A model generated the notes under the pieces. That model was not told the origin of the DNA. It worked only from the letters and a program-made list of their open reading frames with translations, and did not search any database. A stretch of DNA of 64,000 nucleotides from Gymnogyps californianus (taxonomy: Eukaryota; Chordata; Aves; Accipitriformes; Cathartidae): assembly GCF_018139145.2 (NCBI RefSeq), contig NC_059500.1, forward strand, positions 58,183,580-58,247,579. Direction: 5' to 3'. Made by a program: the position numbers and the translations under genes. Shown in pieces: positions 1 to 12,900 of this stretch; the stretch's first letter is position 1, and every line of letters starts with the position of its first letter.

Positions 1-821
1 ATTTAACAACTCAGCAGCTGCCATTGGGATTGGCTTTTTTTGGCATGGTGTCTGAGCCCGGTAAAGGACTGTACTGTTCTTTGAGGAATTCAGGGTCTGT
101 GAACAGGCTCAAAAATATGGAGAAATGTAGGTAAATAAAGTTGTTCTCTGATTGTTTTCTATGGGCATTAAATTAGAAATGACTTGTGAAAAGACAATAA
201 GTAGAGGACAAGGCTGGTGTCACTGTCTGAATAGAGATGAAAGGCAAAATATGGTAAATGCGGTGAGAGTGGCTGGGTTATCCCTGTCGTTGGGTTCCTT
301 GCCAAGAGTTTACTTCTGAGCTAGCAAAGGGAGAGCCAAGTGAGGGAATTGGGAGGTTGTTTTCTGTGGCACAAGATGATCCTGAGTGACTCTGGAGGAC
401 CAGAGACTTGGGAAGGAGGCCAGGCCAAGAACAGTGGGGGTCCAGCTAGGTAGCGGACAGCTTTTGGATGTAATGGGCAAAAGCTGGCAGGGTCTTCCCT
501 GTGTGGGATGAAGCCAGTGACTGGGATGCTAAAGGATGTGGGTGTGCAGGTGATAAGAGTAAGGATGGCTTCAGGGAGGGAAGGAAATGGCATTGGACAA
601 CAAAATGTTTGTGCTGCCATCAGCCAAAATAAACATGAAATGTATCAGGGCACCTTAAAAATATAGGGGCAAGCTTGCTTACACCTTAGTTATCTTTTTG
701 CCACAATGGCAGTTTTTCTTTACAAGATAAACGTTGTTAATTACTTTAGTGTATATATGTAGATTCTAATAAATATGAGTTTCTTATCAGTAATAATGGT
801 CTCCTGCCTTTTATAAAATAG
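1..821 (+). other. IQGAP2: IQGAP2 intron (3' part), no exon seen
   Basis: Non-coding sequence upstream of the first recognisable exon. It ends in the acceptor ttataaaatag before 822. No reading frame resembles the missing IQGAP2 parts and I see no repeat family that I recognise. It is inferred to be the 3' part of an intron whose upstream exon lies outside the window. Confidence 0.7.
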
Positions 822-905
822 GCTTTCTGGAGAGGATTCAAACAAAGGAAAAGCTATGTTGACAGATTAAAGGTGCTTCAAGGCAATGTTGCTGCTATTG
901 TTAAG
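822..905 (+). CDS. IQGAP2: IQGAP2 exon: part of an IQ motif
   Basis: 84 nt, phase 0 to 0, window residues 1-28 (AFWRGFKQRKSY...). This is the distal part of an IQ calmodulin-binding motif whose leading residues must be in the upstream exon. The donor is gtaaga. Confidence 0.93.
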
Positions 906-3900
906 GTAAGATCCCACCATGTTTTGGGGCCTGAGTATGCTTTATCCCTTGACTTGGTCCTCTACCACCTAGGAATCAGAGACTAGGAACACAAACTGGA
1001 AGGACTTGTGCTCCAGAAATTTGCGTAGTGTTGAAAGTTGTTTAATTGACAGCTTAAGTAAATTGCTTCTTGAAAGCTCTGTTTGACTTCTATCAGGCTT
1101 TGCTGAACTTCAGTGGCTTATAATAGAGATTTCCTTACACTTCCCTTTCCATAATACTAAACTAGAAAATATTTGATCTGACAGTGTGTTATTATTCCAT
1201 TAAAAGCTGTCAAATCTATCTGTCTGAAAAATGTTCACTTTTCTGAGATTCTAATGGGATACTATTGTCATGAGTAGATCATAGATAGCAGATGGGATAT
1301 TGATCTCCTGTCTCTGAAGGAGACTGGTTTACAACTGAGAGCTGAGACTTGAAGGTAGAAATGACTTCCAAAGATAATGCTACACACGGGTGGTAGAGCC
1401 TTGAACTCAACTTGCTATTTCAGTTGAAGCCCATTAATCTGGTCACTGGACTGTAGGAGCCCAGTGGTACAGTCATCTATGGCCCCAAGCATGTGAAAAC
1501 AGCAAGCCTGCAGAAGAGGACTGTCAGAAGCGAGTTTAAAACACACACAAACAAAATAGTTTGTGCAGTGTCTGTTAAGTTTTTATTTATTTTATTTTCA
1601 GATTCAGTCATGGGTCAAAATGTGGCTAGCAAAGAGAGCTTACAGGAAACGGCTGCAATACTTCAAGGATCATGTAAGTCCTTTCTCCATTTTGAAGATG
1701 AAGTGTTAAAATAGGGTAATATGACTGCACGGGCAGTTTTGGGTATCTCAGGGAAAAGGGTGCCGGTTCCGCAGTGTGTTTCTGAGCAGAAATGTGTCTT
1801 AACTAGATTCTTTTGCCTAATCTTGGTCCCTTCCAGAATGATGAAATTGTGAAGATACAAGCATTTCTCAGAGCAAACAAAGCCAGGGAGGACTACAGAA
1901 CACTAAGTAAGTGGTAACAGTTGAATGTTTTATGTTTGTGGAGAAGTATGTTACTGTGTTCAGTCATTGTTTTTAAAACTTTCACCTGGGATTTCTCAGT
2001 CTCCTATTCCCCTTCAAAAACAGGTGCAAGCGTTGGTAAACCAATTGTTTTACAGCTGAAACTATTTTGGATACCTGTACTTACACAGTATGACAAAAAT
2101 ATTGCTCTAACTGGCATAAACTTCTTTCTGCAGTTCCAAAATTTTCTGCACAGTGATCAGTTTCCTGAGGGTTTTAGGGGTGTTCAGTATAATGTCAACT
2201 AACAAGCCTGTTTACTTCAACTATAGTTGGTGCTGAAAATCCACCCTTGACTGTTCTGCGCAAATTTGCCTACCTCTTGGACCAAAGTGACTTAGATTTT
2301 CAAGAAGAACTAGAAGTAACAAGGTTAAGGGAAGAAGTGGTTACAAAAATTCGATCCAATCAACAGCTGGAGAAGGACTTGAACTTAATGGATATAAAGA
2401 TTGGACTGCTGGTGAAAAATAGAATCACTCTTCAGGTCAGTAGGCTCTGTTCAGGCTCCCTTGGTAGCATGCACTGAGAGCTTCTGTGTGTTGAAGGAGC
2501 TCAGGATTACATCATCACAGCATGACTGAGGCTGGAAGGGACCTCCAGAAGTCATCTGGTCTAACGCCTCTGCCCAAGCAGGGCCACCCAGAGCAAGTTG
2601 CCCAGGACCATGTCCAGACAGCTTTTGAATATCTCCAAGGGTGGAGATTCCACAACCTCTCTGAGCAACCCGTGCCAGCGCTTGGTCATCCTCAATTAGT
2701 TGTAATACTCCTGGTAAATTAAGCACTTTCTTTGTGCGTCTTAAGTAGTCTTGTCAAAATACCTTGTGGTAGAGGTGGTTCTGTTGTCCTGAGTGGTATG
2801 TCAGTTTGCTACTGAATGTCACTCTTTGTTTTGCTACTTGTGGACAATAGTAATTGATTGGCAGATTTTAAGCATCTTTTCTTAATGGTAGAACGGAGTA
2901 GACTTCTGATCATATTTGAGAGCTTGTACGTTAACTAAATGATGAATGAGTCTATACATGAGATCAGGTTTTGCAGACAGTCATTGTTGGCAAGCCATAC
3001 TGGTGATAAGATAAAAATGTTCAAAAGACTGGTTAGTGAATAGAGCAGCAAAATATACATAGTTGCTAATAAAGGCCCTTGGAGGAATACCACATTTAAC
3101 ATGGTTGGGAAAATGTTAATTTTTCCAATTTGCCTTTTTTGTGAATATATAATCTAGACTTTTGATCATTTGTCTGCAGGATGTGGTGCTGCACAGTAAG
3201 AAACTTAACAAAAAGAGCAAAAGTCAGCTGGAAGAGATGGTTATGGTTGACAAACAGGGCATCAAAGGTTTGAGTAAAGAGAGAAGAAAAAAACTGGAGG
3301 CTTATCAACACTTATTCTACCTTTTACAGGTAAATCTTAATGCAAAAATTAAAATGGCAGCAAATTGCTAAAGAAAAACTAGAAATATATTGCTTGCTTT
3401 GTTTTAGTGACTATGAAAAGACTTCCAAAGTAGTATGCAGACTGCAGCAAATACTATGATCAACTTCTAATATTACCTGTAATTGAGAAAATCCTTGCTG
3501 TCTTTAAACTGTGCAAGAAATATGGGTGTTTTTTTTCTTGAGAATAACTTCAGTCCGTACTGAAGCCCAAGAGAAATATTTTCCTCCATGTATCTTTTAG
3601 TCCATGTAAATTACTGTCACTTACTGTGCATTATATGTGGTGGAAAGGAAGTTGCCTGCTATGCAGCTCCCAGCATGTAATGCATCTGTTCTTGAGCTCT
3701 TTATCTCATCTCACTGAAGTTTTTCCAGAAGAATTTTAGATCTTCCCAGGGCAGATGCCCTCTAATACTTAAGTGGATATGTAGTATGCAAAGTCTTCTT
3801 GGTAGATAGCCATTGTCATTTGGTAAATTGTCATTGTCATCAGATACATAGACCTAATGCACAGAGGTACTGTTTGGGGACTACAAATAAAATCTTTACT

Positions 3901-6900
3901 GGTGCTACTCACAGATATCTAATTGTGCAGTATTCAGAGTTTCTTATGCACTAGGATTTGGTAAAAAGTAAAGCCAGTGTGGAAAAGCTACATATATGGG
4001 AATCAACATAAAGGCTTTTGGTGTTAACGGAAATGTAGAGAGCACTGCCCCCCAAATGGGGGTAGTTTGTCCTGGACAATAGTATTTAAGTCATTTGTTT
4101 GTTTTGTAGACTAATCCCACATATCTGGCAAAGCTGATTTTCCAGATGCCACAAAACAAATCAACCAAGTTTATGGATACTGTCATCTTCACTCTATACA
4201 ACTACGCCTCCAATCAACGAGAAGAATATCTGCTTCTCAAACTCTTCAAAACTGCTCTAGAAGAGGAGATAAAGTATGTGCACTCATAAGAAGACTTTAG
4301 TTAATTTGTGTTGCAGACGGTTCAATGACTACTTCATACCTAGAAGAATTTGATGGTTAATCTTTAAACTGCTATAAAATTGTATACATATTTTTGTTAC
4401 TAGAGAAATTTGTTTTCAGGGTAACTTATTCGTTAACTCAAGCTATTTCCAATTCAGAAAAAAATCTTTCTATGGTAGACAATATTTTTTTATGAAAAAA
4501 TCACTTGAAAAAAAATAGACACTAGGGTTTCCTGCTTTTGTGTTTGAATATTTAAGGGTGGAGAAAGTCTTTTCTTTCTCCATGTAAATGTACGTTCTGT
4601 AAGTGGAGAGTGGTGGCTTATCCTGAAATAATAAAATCTTATTTTATGCCCTTAACAGGTATTTGCTGAACAGGTATTTGGGCCTGAATCAGGTATATAT
4701 TAGCTGCCACTAACTATGCTATGTTCCAGGGACATTATTATAACACGTATAGAATTCAGGTAGTAGTTTCTATAATCTTGTTTTATATGAAAGCCTAAGA
4801 AATAGACTGTATAAACATGTTTCAACATAGAAATAGGATCATTTAAAAAGTGTGGGTTTTGAAAACATGGATAAGTGCATACCTAAGTCAGATCTGAGAA
4901 CTCTTCTGTTCTTCATACAGCTCTAAGGTAGACCAGATACAGGATATTGTTACTGGAAACCCCACCGTCATTAAGATGGTCGTCAGCTTCAATCGAGGTG
5001 CTCGTGGACAGAACACTCTGCGCCAGCTCCTGGCCCCAGTGGTGAAGGAAATCATGGAGGACAAGTCCCTCATAATCAACACTAGTCCTGTGGATGTGTA
5101 CAAGTCATGGGTAAACCAGCTAGAAATGCAGACTGGTGAGGCCAGGTGAGTGAGGAAGCTGGACATATTGTGCCACTTAAATACTTGAGGGATCCCTCAG
5201 TTCTGCTCTCCCTTTCCTTCTCTGACAAATTGCACTTGCGCCCATGCATCCCTTCCCCATCTTCCTGCAGCACAATGAGAGGTTTTGGGGAGAGGTGCTT
5301 GAAAAACAGGTACTTTAACCTGTTCTGAACAACAAAGGGATCACTTTCCTGGTCATGAACTTCAAAAGTCAATTGTTTAATCTTTACAAGTGTAGCAGAC
5401 TATGCTATGGAAGAATTTATAGCCTTTTTCCCAGGTTTTATAACCACATCAGTAGTGTCCCAGGCTTTTGAGGAGCTATGCTGCGACTGGGATGTGGAGA
5501 TGCATGCCTTAAATTAGAATTCCCCTTTTGTAATTAAGGGAAGGTACATGATGGCATGTGCACCCTCACCTAAACAAACTGCCCCCCTCCAAAAAAGGAA
5601 GCTAATGCTTCTGAGACTTTTGTTACTTAGACAACTTCAGGTGTATTTGTCTGATTTTTTTTTTCCTGTTCACTGATGGCTGTTACGAAGGAAAAAAAAA
5701 GTATTTTATTCTCAAATAAGTTTAGCCTGGTTTAATATCTGTTTGCTTTGCAGCAAATTGCCATATGATGTAACCACAGAACAAGCATTAACACACACAG
5801 AAGTGGTCAATAAACTGGAATCATCGATTCAGAGTTTGCGAGCAGTAACTGACAAAGTTCTTGCATCCATATTCTCTTCTCTCAATATGATGCCGTAAGT
5901 GCTGAGTTAGGACTCTCCAAGCTGCAGTTCATGTGCACAGTGAAGCTTTACTTGAAACTCAGTGATGGAGATCCTTTCAAACTACATGGCTTGCGATATG
6001 TGCCTCTCGAATGACTTCCCCAGTAGAGGGAGTGGTTTCTCCACTTCCACTCTGCTTTAGCAGCCTCATGAACCGTCTCCCTGTACTTGAAACTTTATTT
6101 TCCATTATCATCTTGTTCTGTGTTTTAAGTGGCTGGGGAAAAAAGCCAATAACTTGGCTGACTAGAATGATTGTTTTGTGTTTCATCTAAGTCTCTCCAA
6201 TATCTTTCCTTTTCATCTGTTCTACATGTAGTTATGGAATGAGATATATAGCCAAAGTTCTGAAGAGCTCGCTCCATGAGAAATTCCCAGAAGCAACAGA
6301 AGATGAACTATTAAAGGTAGACTTCTGAGGGCAAACTGCCAGCAGCTTGTTCTTTTAATGCCAAAGGGGATTTTTATTGACACTAAGCATTCTAAGGAAT
6401 TGAGAACACCAGCATTTACTGAAGGGATTTGGCACTTCTTGGGTTGCAAAGTGGTGGTGGAAGGGGAGAAGGGAACTCTGCTTCTATCTTAATCTGGGTA
6501 CTCAGCAATTCTTACAGAAGACAGTGCTTAACCTGTTTTGGAGAGCAACTATTCTTAGAAGGGTGGAGTTTATCTGAATCATCTTGGGGTTTGGTTTTGT
6601 ACTGTGGTCCTTACCACCAGCAATCCTCTCATGGACAACACTGTGGTCTTCCCCCGCCCCACCCCCCACCCCCACCTGAAGTTGTTAACATATTAAAAAA
6701 TAACTTATTTTTAAAAATGCATTAATATTGTAATTTAAATACAATGAGGAAGGGCTCTAAAAATTAATTGCAAGTGGATCATTGTTACACTTATTTAAGA
6801 TGCTTGTAAAAGTTGTAGGAATGACATTTATACAGACTGAAAAGTAAAGCGTGAGTGATAAGCATGGTACCAGCACACTGGCCATCGCTAACCTACCACA

Positions 6901-9900
6901 GCCATGGTGCCTCTTCAGAGGGCTTAGGGGAATTGCTCCATGAGCCTTCCAGCCAGCTGAGAGACTGACAACTCTCTTAAATTAGAACAATTTGCAGTTC
7001 AAAAAAGATGTTTTCTTTAGTGTTTAATGAAATGGTTCTAAAATTACAAGCTATTAATTTCAATAGGACTTCCCTATTATTCTTCAAAAAGATACTGTTC
7101 AGTGTTTTAAAAAAAACATGTATATATATATCCTGGTGCCTAGAGAACTTCAAACTCCTCAGCTGAAAAAAGTAATTCTGCTTTTGTGTGTTTTAACAAT
7201 GCATTGGAAATCCTTGCAAGCAGTATTTATGGGGTACTTCTGTCCATCACTCCAGCAATACAGTTTAAGGCATTGCTCAACTTATGGGGGAAAAAAAAAA
7301 GTAGCAAATGGTGCATAAGGTACCCAACTGAAAGCCTTTAAATGTGTACGTTGGAAGTTCTGCAGGTGACTACACATAAGCTGAGGCAAAATGCAGAAAG
7401 AAAAGCCCTGCCTGTTTCTGAGATCAGGAGTGATTTGAAGCCACCATCTGCGCCATACAAGTTACTGTAACATCATTATAGAAATTGCTGTTCGGAAAAT
7501 CTGTTCTCTAGTCTTTTAGGGCTGCATGCAGTGCTTGTGAGAAACAATGCATTCCTTGTCAATGAATGCATTAAATGCTGGCAGATATCTGTAGCACTTC
7601 AGAGAATGAGCCTCTGGAGCTGAACCTTGCAAAATCTAGAAGAAAGAAGAGTTGTGTTTGTCTTTGTGTTCAACTCAGTGCCTTGCATGAGCTGACCCAA
7701 AGCCAGCACCAAATTGAAATGTGGTTGGAAAAGTCCATAACTGATGTTCACAGAGGTTTTGTAAAAGGCGCATCTTATAAAAGATCACAGGCATTTTCAG
7801 TTAGCCACATAGGTAACACATAAGTTTTAGGGGTGGTTCTAGCATCAGTTCCTGTGGTCTAATTCAGAAGTCAAAACGATTGATCATGTTTTGTAAAATG
7901 TAATTACTGTATGCAAAGGGAAGATCTCTTCATTTTTTCTCTTAGATTGTCGGCAACCTCCTGTACTATCGCTACATGAACCCTGCCATTGTTGCTCCTG
8001 ATGGTTTTGATATAATTGATATGACAGCTGGGGGCCAGATACACCCTGACCAGAGGAGGAACCTAGGTTGTGTGGCAAAAGTCCTTCAGCATGCTGCTTC
8101 TAACAAACTCTTTGAAGGGGAGAGTGAACATCTATCATCTATGAACACTTACCTCTCACAGACATACCAGAAGTTCAGGTACGCAAAGCCTTCACAAATA
8201 CATACACAGTAAGAGCTCTCCTCTAGGATGAGTAAGGCAGGTGGACTCCTTTTTTTATAGGAATTCCTGGCTCAGAGTTAAAATTGTTGAGTGATCTGCC
8301 ATAGAAAAATTCTAACTGAAGTTGAAGCAGCAGTAACAGGTTGTATTTCTGCTTGAGCATTACTTTAAGAACGCATCAACTCTGCTGGCTTGGTTGCAGT
8401 AAGGCTTCCTTACTGCAAAAACAGATTGTGAGAGCAGTGTGGAATGATTCATTATCCAGCACAAATAATGTGTTCTTTGGGTTGGGAGGACAGCTGAATG
8501 TTTTGTCTGAGGAAAACACTTATTGATCATGAAGAAGTCGTGGGTTTTGTTTTTATTCTTTCATCTTTGCTGAGAGATTCCACACAGATTTTATTCTTTC
8601 ATCTTGCACAGTCACAGGAAATTGCATGTTTTGCTACACTCTGGGATGCAAGTTCTTTGGGATTATTGCCCATCTTTTTGGGTGATTGCTATTATTAGCT
8701 TGAAGTGTTGTTGAGTCTTGTGACAGACTCACTTTCAGAACTTCTATCTTTAGTGTCTGCCTTTCATGAAAGCAAATGCACTGTTCATGTAATGGGTTTC
8801 CTTGAGAGATCAGCTATGAACACAAAGATCCTTAAACTTAGTCATTCTGTTTATTGAAGTATTTAAGGGCATGACAAACATGAAGAAACAATAGGGTAGA
8901 AAATGTTATAGCAAGAATAACAAAAGCTAATGAGAGCAAGCCTACTGTAGTCGTCCCTTTGATCCCTACAAAAGGTAGAATCCCTCTACTAATTAAGCTA
9001 ACTATACTAAACTGAGGCTCTGGGTGACTGCGCCCTGTACTTTAACTAAACCCTCCTTAGACACCAACAATGGCTGCTCTCAGCTGCCTGTTTCCCTTGT
9101 ACTCACCCAGCAACTGCAATTGCAACATTAGCTATGTTAAAAGCTACGAGGCCTGCCTAGATTTTTTTACGGTGCATTTACAAACTTGGGCAGGAATTTG
9201 TCCAAACCCTTCTTAAAGCTTTGAGATCGTCTGCCTCAACAACCTCCTCTTGTAGCAATATTCAGAAGTTTGCTAGCTGTCGGTTAAAACAGTACTTCCT
9301 TTCTTTTATTTGGAATTAATATTTTCCTGCTCGTTTCACTGCATAGCCCCTTCTCCCATTGTTGTGGGATTTGATGAATGAATTCTGCACCCATCTCATG
9401 CAATGTCACTGTGATTTTGTACAACTTGATCAAATCCCTCAGCTTTTCCTCTCCAAACTGAGGAATCCCAGCGCCCCCCCCCCTTTTTTTTTTTCCCTAA
9501 TACCAACTTTAAAGGTCCTCTGAGCCTGAAATGTGCACCCTCCTGAACAGCCCAGGGCTGGCACAGTGAAGGCAGGATGGCACCTGCAGCATCCCTGTAG
9601 GCCTCATCTAAACCCCTGTTTCTCCCAGCTGCTCCAGTTCAGGTCCTCTTACTTTGGAAAACGAAGTGGTTCTCTGACAGGAGGACCTTGCTGTTTCTTG
9701 GTTGTCTGTGCACATCCCTGAAGCTGTCAGTAGCTTGGAGACACACCCATTGTCGTCTTGGGAAGCAGGTCTCAACTCTCCATGTATGTGCTAGTCATGT
9801 CGAAGTAACACTTCAACCATACTTCCCATTTTTTTCCTCTCAAGATTCTTGCATTTGTAAACAATACCACATTTTCTGTCATTTCAAGCAGCTCAGTTTC

Positions 9901-12900
9901 AGTGATGTAAATATTTGTAGGCCAAGTGGTAATTTTCTGCAGCTATTTCAAATAATTTCTTCTCAGCACACTTCATACTACAAAGTCCCTTCATAAAATC
10001 AGAGGCTCTTTCTGTGGAAATCCTTTTGTAACTTCTAGAGCATTAAATGCAGACTTCTCTAAGTGTTTAAAATTTACCAAGTTATCACTCCTTGTTGAAT
10101 AAGGAGAAAAAAATTTACCTTTAAAACAATCTTCCAGCTGTCCAGGAAAGATAGAATGCTTTGTCATCTGTATTGACGTGTAAACGCATTGCCTCCAAAA
10201 CGTTTCTTCAAACGCTAAGTGTAGACTGCAGATTATAAGAGAAATACAATGTATGTCAAAGACTTCGTTGTGGTTTTTTTATACAGGCTAACTAAAGTGA
10301 GTTTATAGGGGACAATTACTGAAGTCTTTCGTATTCTCTCTTAGGAATTTTTTTCAAGCAGCATGTGATGTTCCTGAACCAGAGGAGAAATTCAATATTG
10401 ATGAATACTCTGACATGGTGACCCTTAGCAAACCTGTCATATATATCTCCATTGAAGAAATTATCAATACCCATTCAGTAAGTCAATGAAATTATACCAG
10501 TCAACAGACTAAAATGTATAGATTATGAAATACTTGCCATAAACAGTCCCTGGGAAAGGCTTAGTGTTCATTCTTCCTTCTGAAATAATTTCTTCAGTTC
10601 ATCTCTGAAATGGTCTGGAATTGAGTATTAGACTGTGTTTTTCCTAGAAGACTGCTTCCATGTAAAAGCACCATCTTGAATAACAATTAGAATATAACAT
10701 TTTCTGATGGGAGGGAGGAACATTTTTATTCTAATCTAGTGTGACATTTCTAACTTATTTATACTTACAAATACTTTCCTGTCTTGGCTAAGAAAGTGAC
10801 ACCGACTTGAAAAAGCCCCTTTGACTCTGGGACAGAGGGAAATTCAGTGTATTTCATGACTCTGGCATTCTGTCATATGTTTTGTTGGAAGCAGATGCAA
10901 ACGTCCGATTTAGAAGGACTGAAGCTGTGGCATCCTGCCCGTTCTTTATCGTGGGTAAAGAACAGATTAACTGCAGTCTGTAGTATGACTCATTAGGGTG
11001 CAAGTTAAATGTCTGCTACATGGTCCTCCTAAAGCTGGAATATTACTATCTGTTTCCTGGCTTGCAAACTGTCCCCTGCCTCTCCCCCTCCGCCCCCCTG
11101 CCCCAAGCCCCAAAAAAACCCCAACACACACCCCCAAAAAAAGCCCACAAAGAACCTCCCACAAATATTGTCAGATACACTATGGAAAAGGTAGAATACC
11201 CAATTCCCAGTACGCCACATTACAAGTTAGCTTTATTCAAGTGAAAACTAATAGCCTAGTCTGCTAAAAACTTATTTGCTGGATTGTCTTTGTCCCTATT
11301 ATTTCTTTTAATTTTTTAAGGCACAGACCTATGCCTGCATGTTTATGATCAGTGGTTACATTTAAACACTAGTCTTGGTCAAGTATTCTTTTTAGTGGGT
11401 CTGTTGCATGTCTAATATGTTATTTGATGCTAATGTGACAAAGTATTACTATGCAATTTTATATTAGCTGATAAAATACTCTACAAAATATGAAGTAATT
11501 TAATGAAGGTAAATTGACAAACAAAGGAGGTCAAGGAGATGGTCTTTTTTGATAACATCACTTTGCACACTTGCCCGCCAAGAGGAAGCAAGCAATTGGG
11601 TCTGAAGACCGTACATTATCTGCGTGCAGTATGTTTACCAGGTGATCGTCCTTGTCCCGTGCCACCTCTTCCATTAAACCTCCTCTGAGAGCCTGAACCT
11701 TCATCTGAGTTGTCTTTTCCCACTGCACCTTCCCTGTAAGTGTAAATTAAACTTTCCATTCTGGTCATACAGCTCCAAAAAAACCCAGTTTGAATAACAG
11801 GAGATCCATAAACATTTGTCTGTTGTCATGCATAGCTCAGCTTCACAAAAACTTCTCAAATCTGCTCTCTGTCATCATCTCCCACGGCACTTGACTAAGC
11901 TTAATTTTCATTGCATATCTCTGTAGGATGTAGCCAGAATGAGGGATCTGTTGCATTCATTAGCTTTGGTTTTTGGTGCTTCCCCATGTATCTCTTGCCT
12001 TTGCCACAAAGAATTTGTCCTGCGAATGTCTGTCGTTCTGTGCTTGTATAGCATCAAGCATGGTGCAGTTCTCACAGTATCATAGTCAACATTACGTACA
12101 GTGTGGGGTAGCCACCACATGTAAGAGAGAAACTTGTTTTAAACAACTTAATGGTTATGGGCTTATATTGCTCACTTCTGTCTTGTGAGTGCATCTGAAA
12201 CGCTTTTCTTATCTGGACATAGGCTTTTTAGTTGTCCGTAAGTTTCTAGTAACCAGTAACTTTTGACTGACTATAACTTGCAGTGTTTAAAATACTTAGA
12301 ATCCTGGAAAGTTTGCCTACTGTGCATGCTTTGCTGTAGCTAAATTTCAGTGAAGCTTGGTGACACTATGTCTTTCCATCAGTCCTCCAAGTAAGGAATA
12401 TTGCTTCTATGGGGAATGGACTGTTGAATCTAGTGGTCACTAATGCTGCTGGCTTTAACTAACTCAGCATGAGGTTACTTTTCTCACAGATAGCAAGAGC
12501 CTGTTTTCAAGAAAATGTTACTGCCCTGTCCGTGCTCTTTATTAACTTAGCTTACCAGTATTTTTGTGGCTTAAAGTTTTGAGAATGTGCCCAAGCACAA
12601 TGGAAGTTATTGTGAATACGTTCACAAATCTCCTGCAAATTCTATTAGAAATTGTGCAGCAGGTGCTGCACAGCTGGTTTCTCACTTACCTTTCAGAAAT
12701 GACTATATTTTGTATCACTGATGCTATTGTAAGCTACTGGAATGGATTTACAGAAAATAGGTATCTTTCTATGGACCACCAATCCTGTCTTCATTCCTTT
12801 GTGTGCTTAGTTCAGGATGCAGCACTGAAATGCTCTGCTTGGGATTATCATCCTTTACTCTGTGATACTTTGTTAGTCCTAAAGGCAAATCTTAAACTTC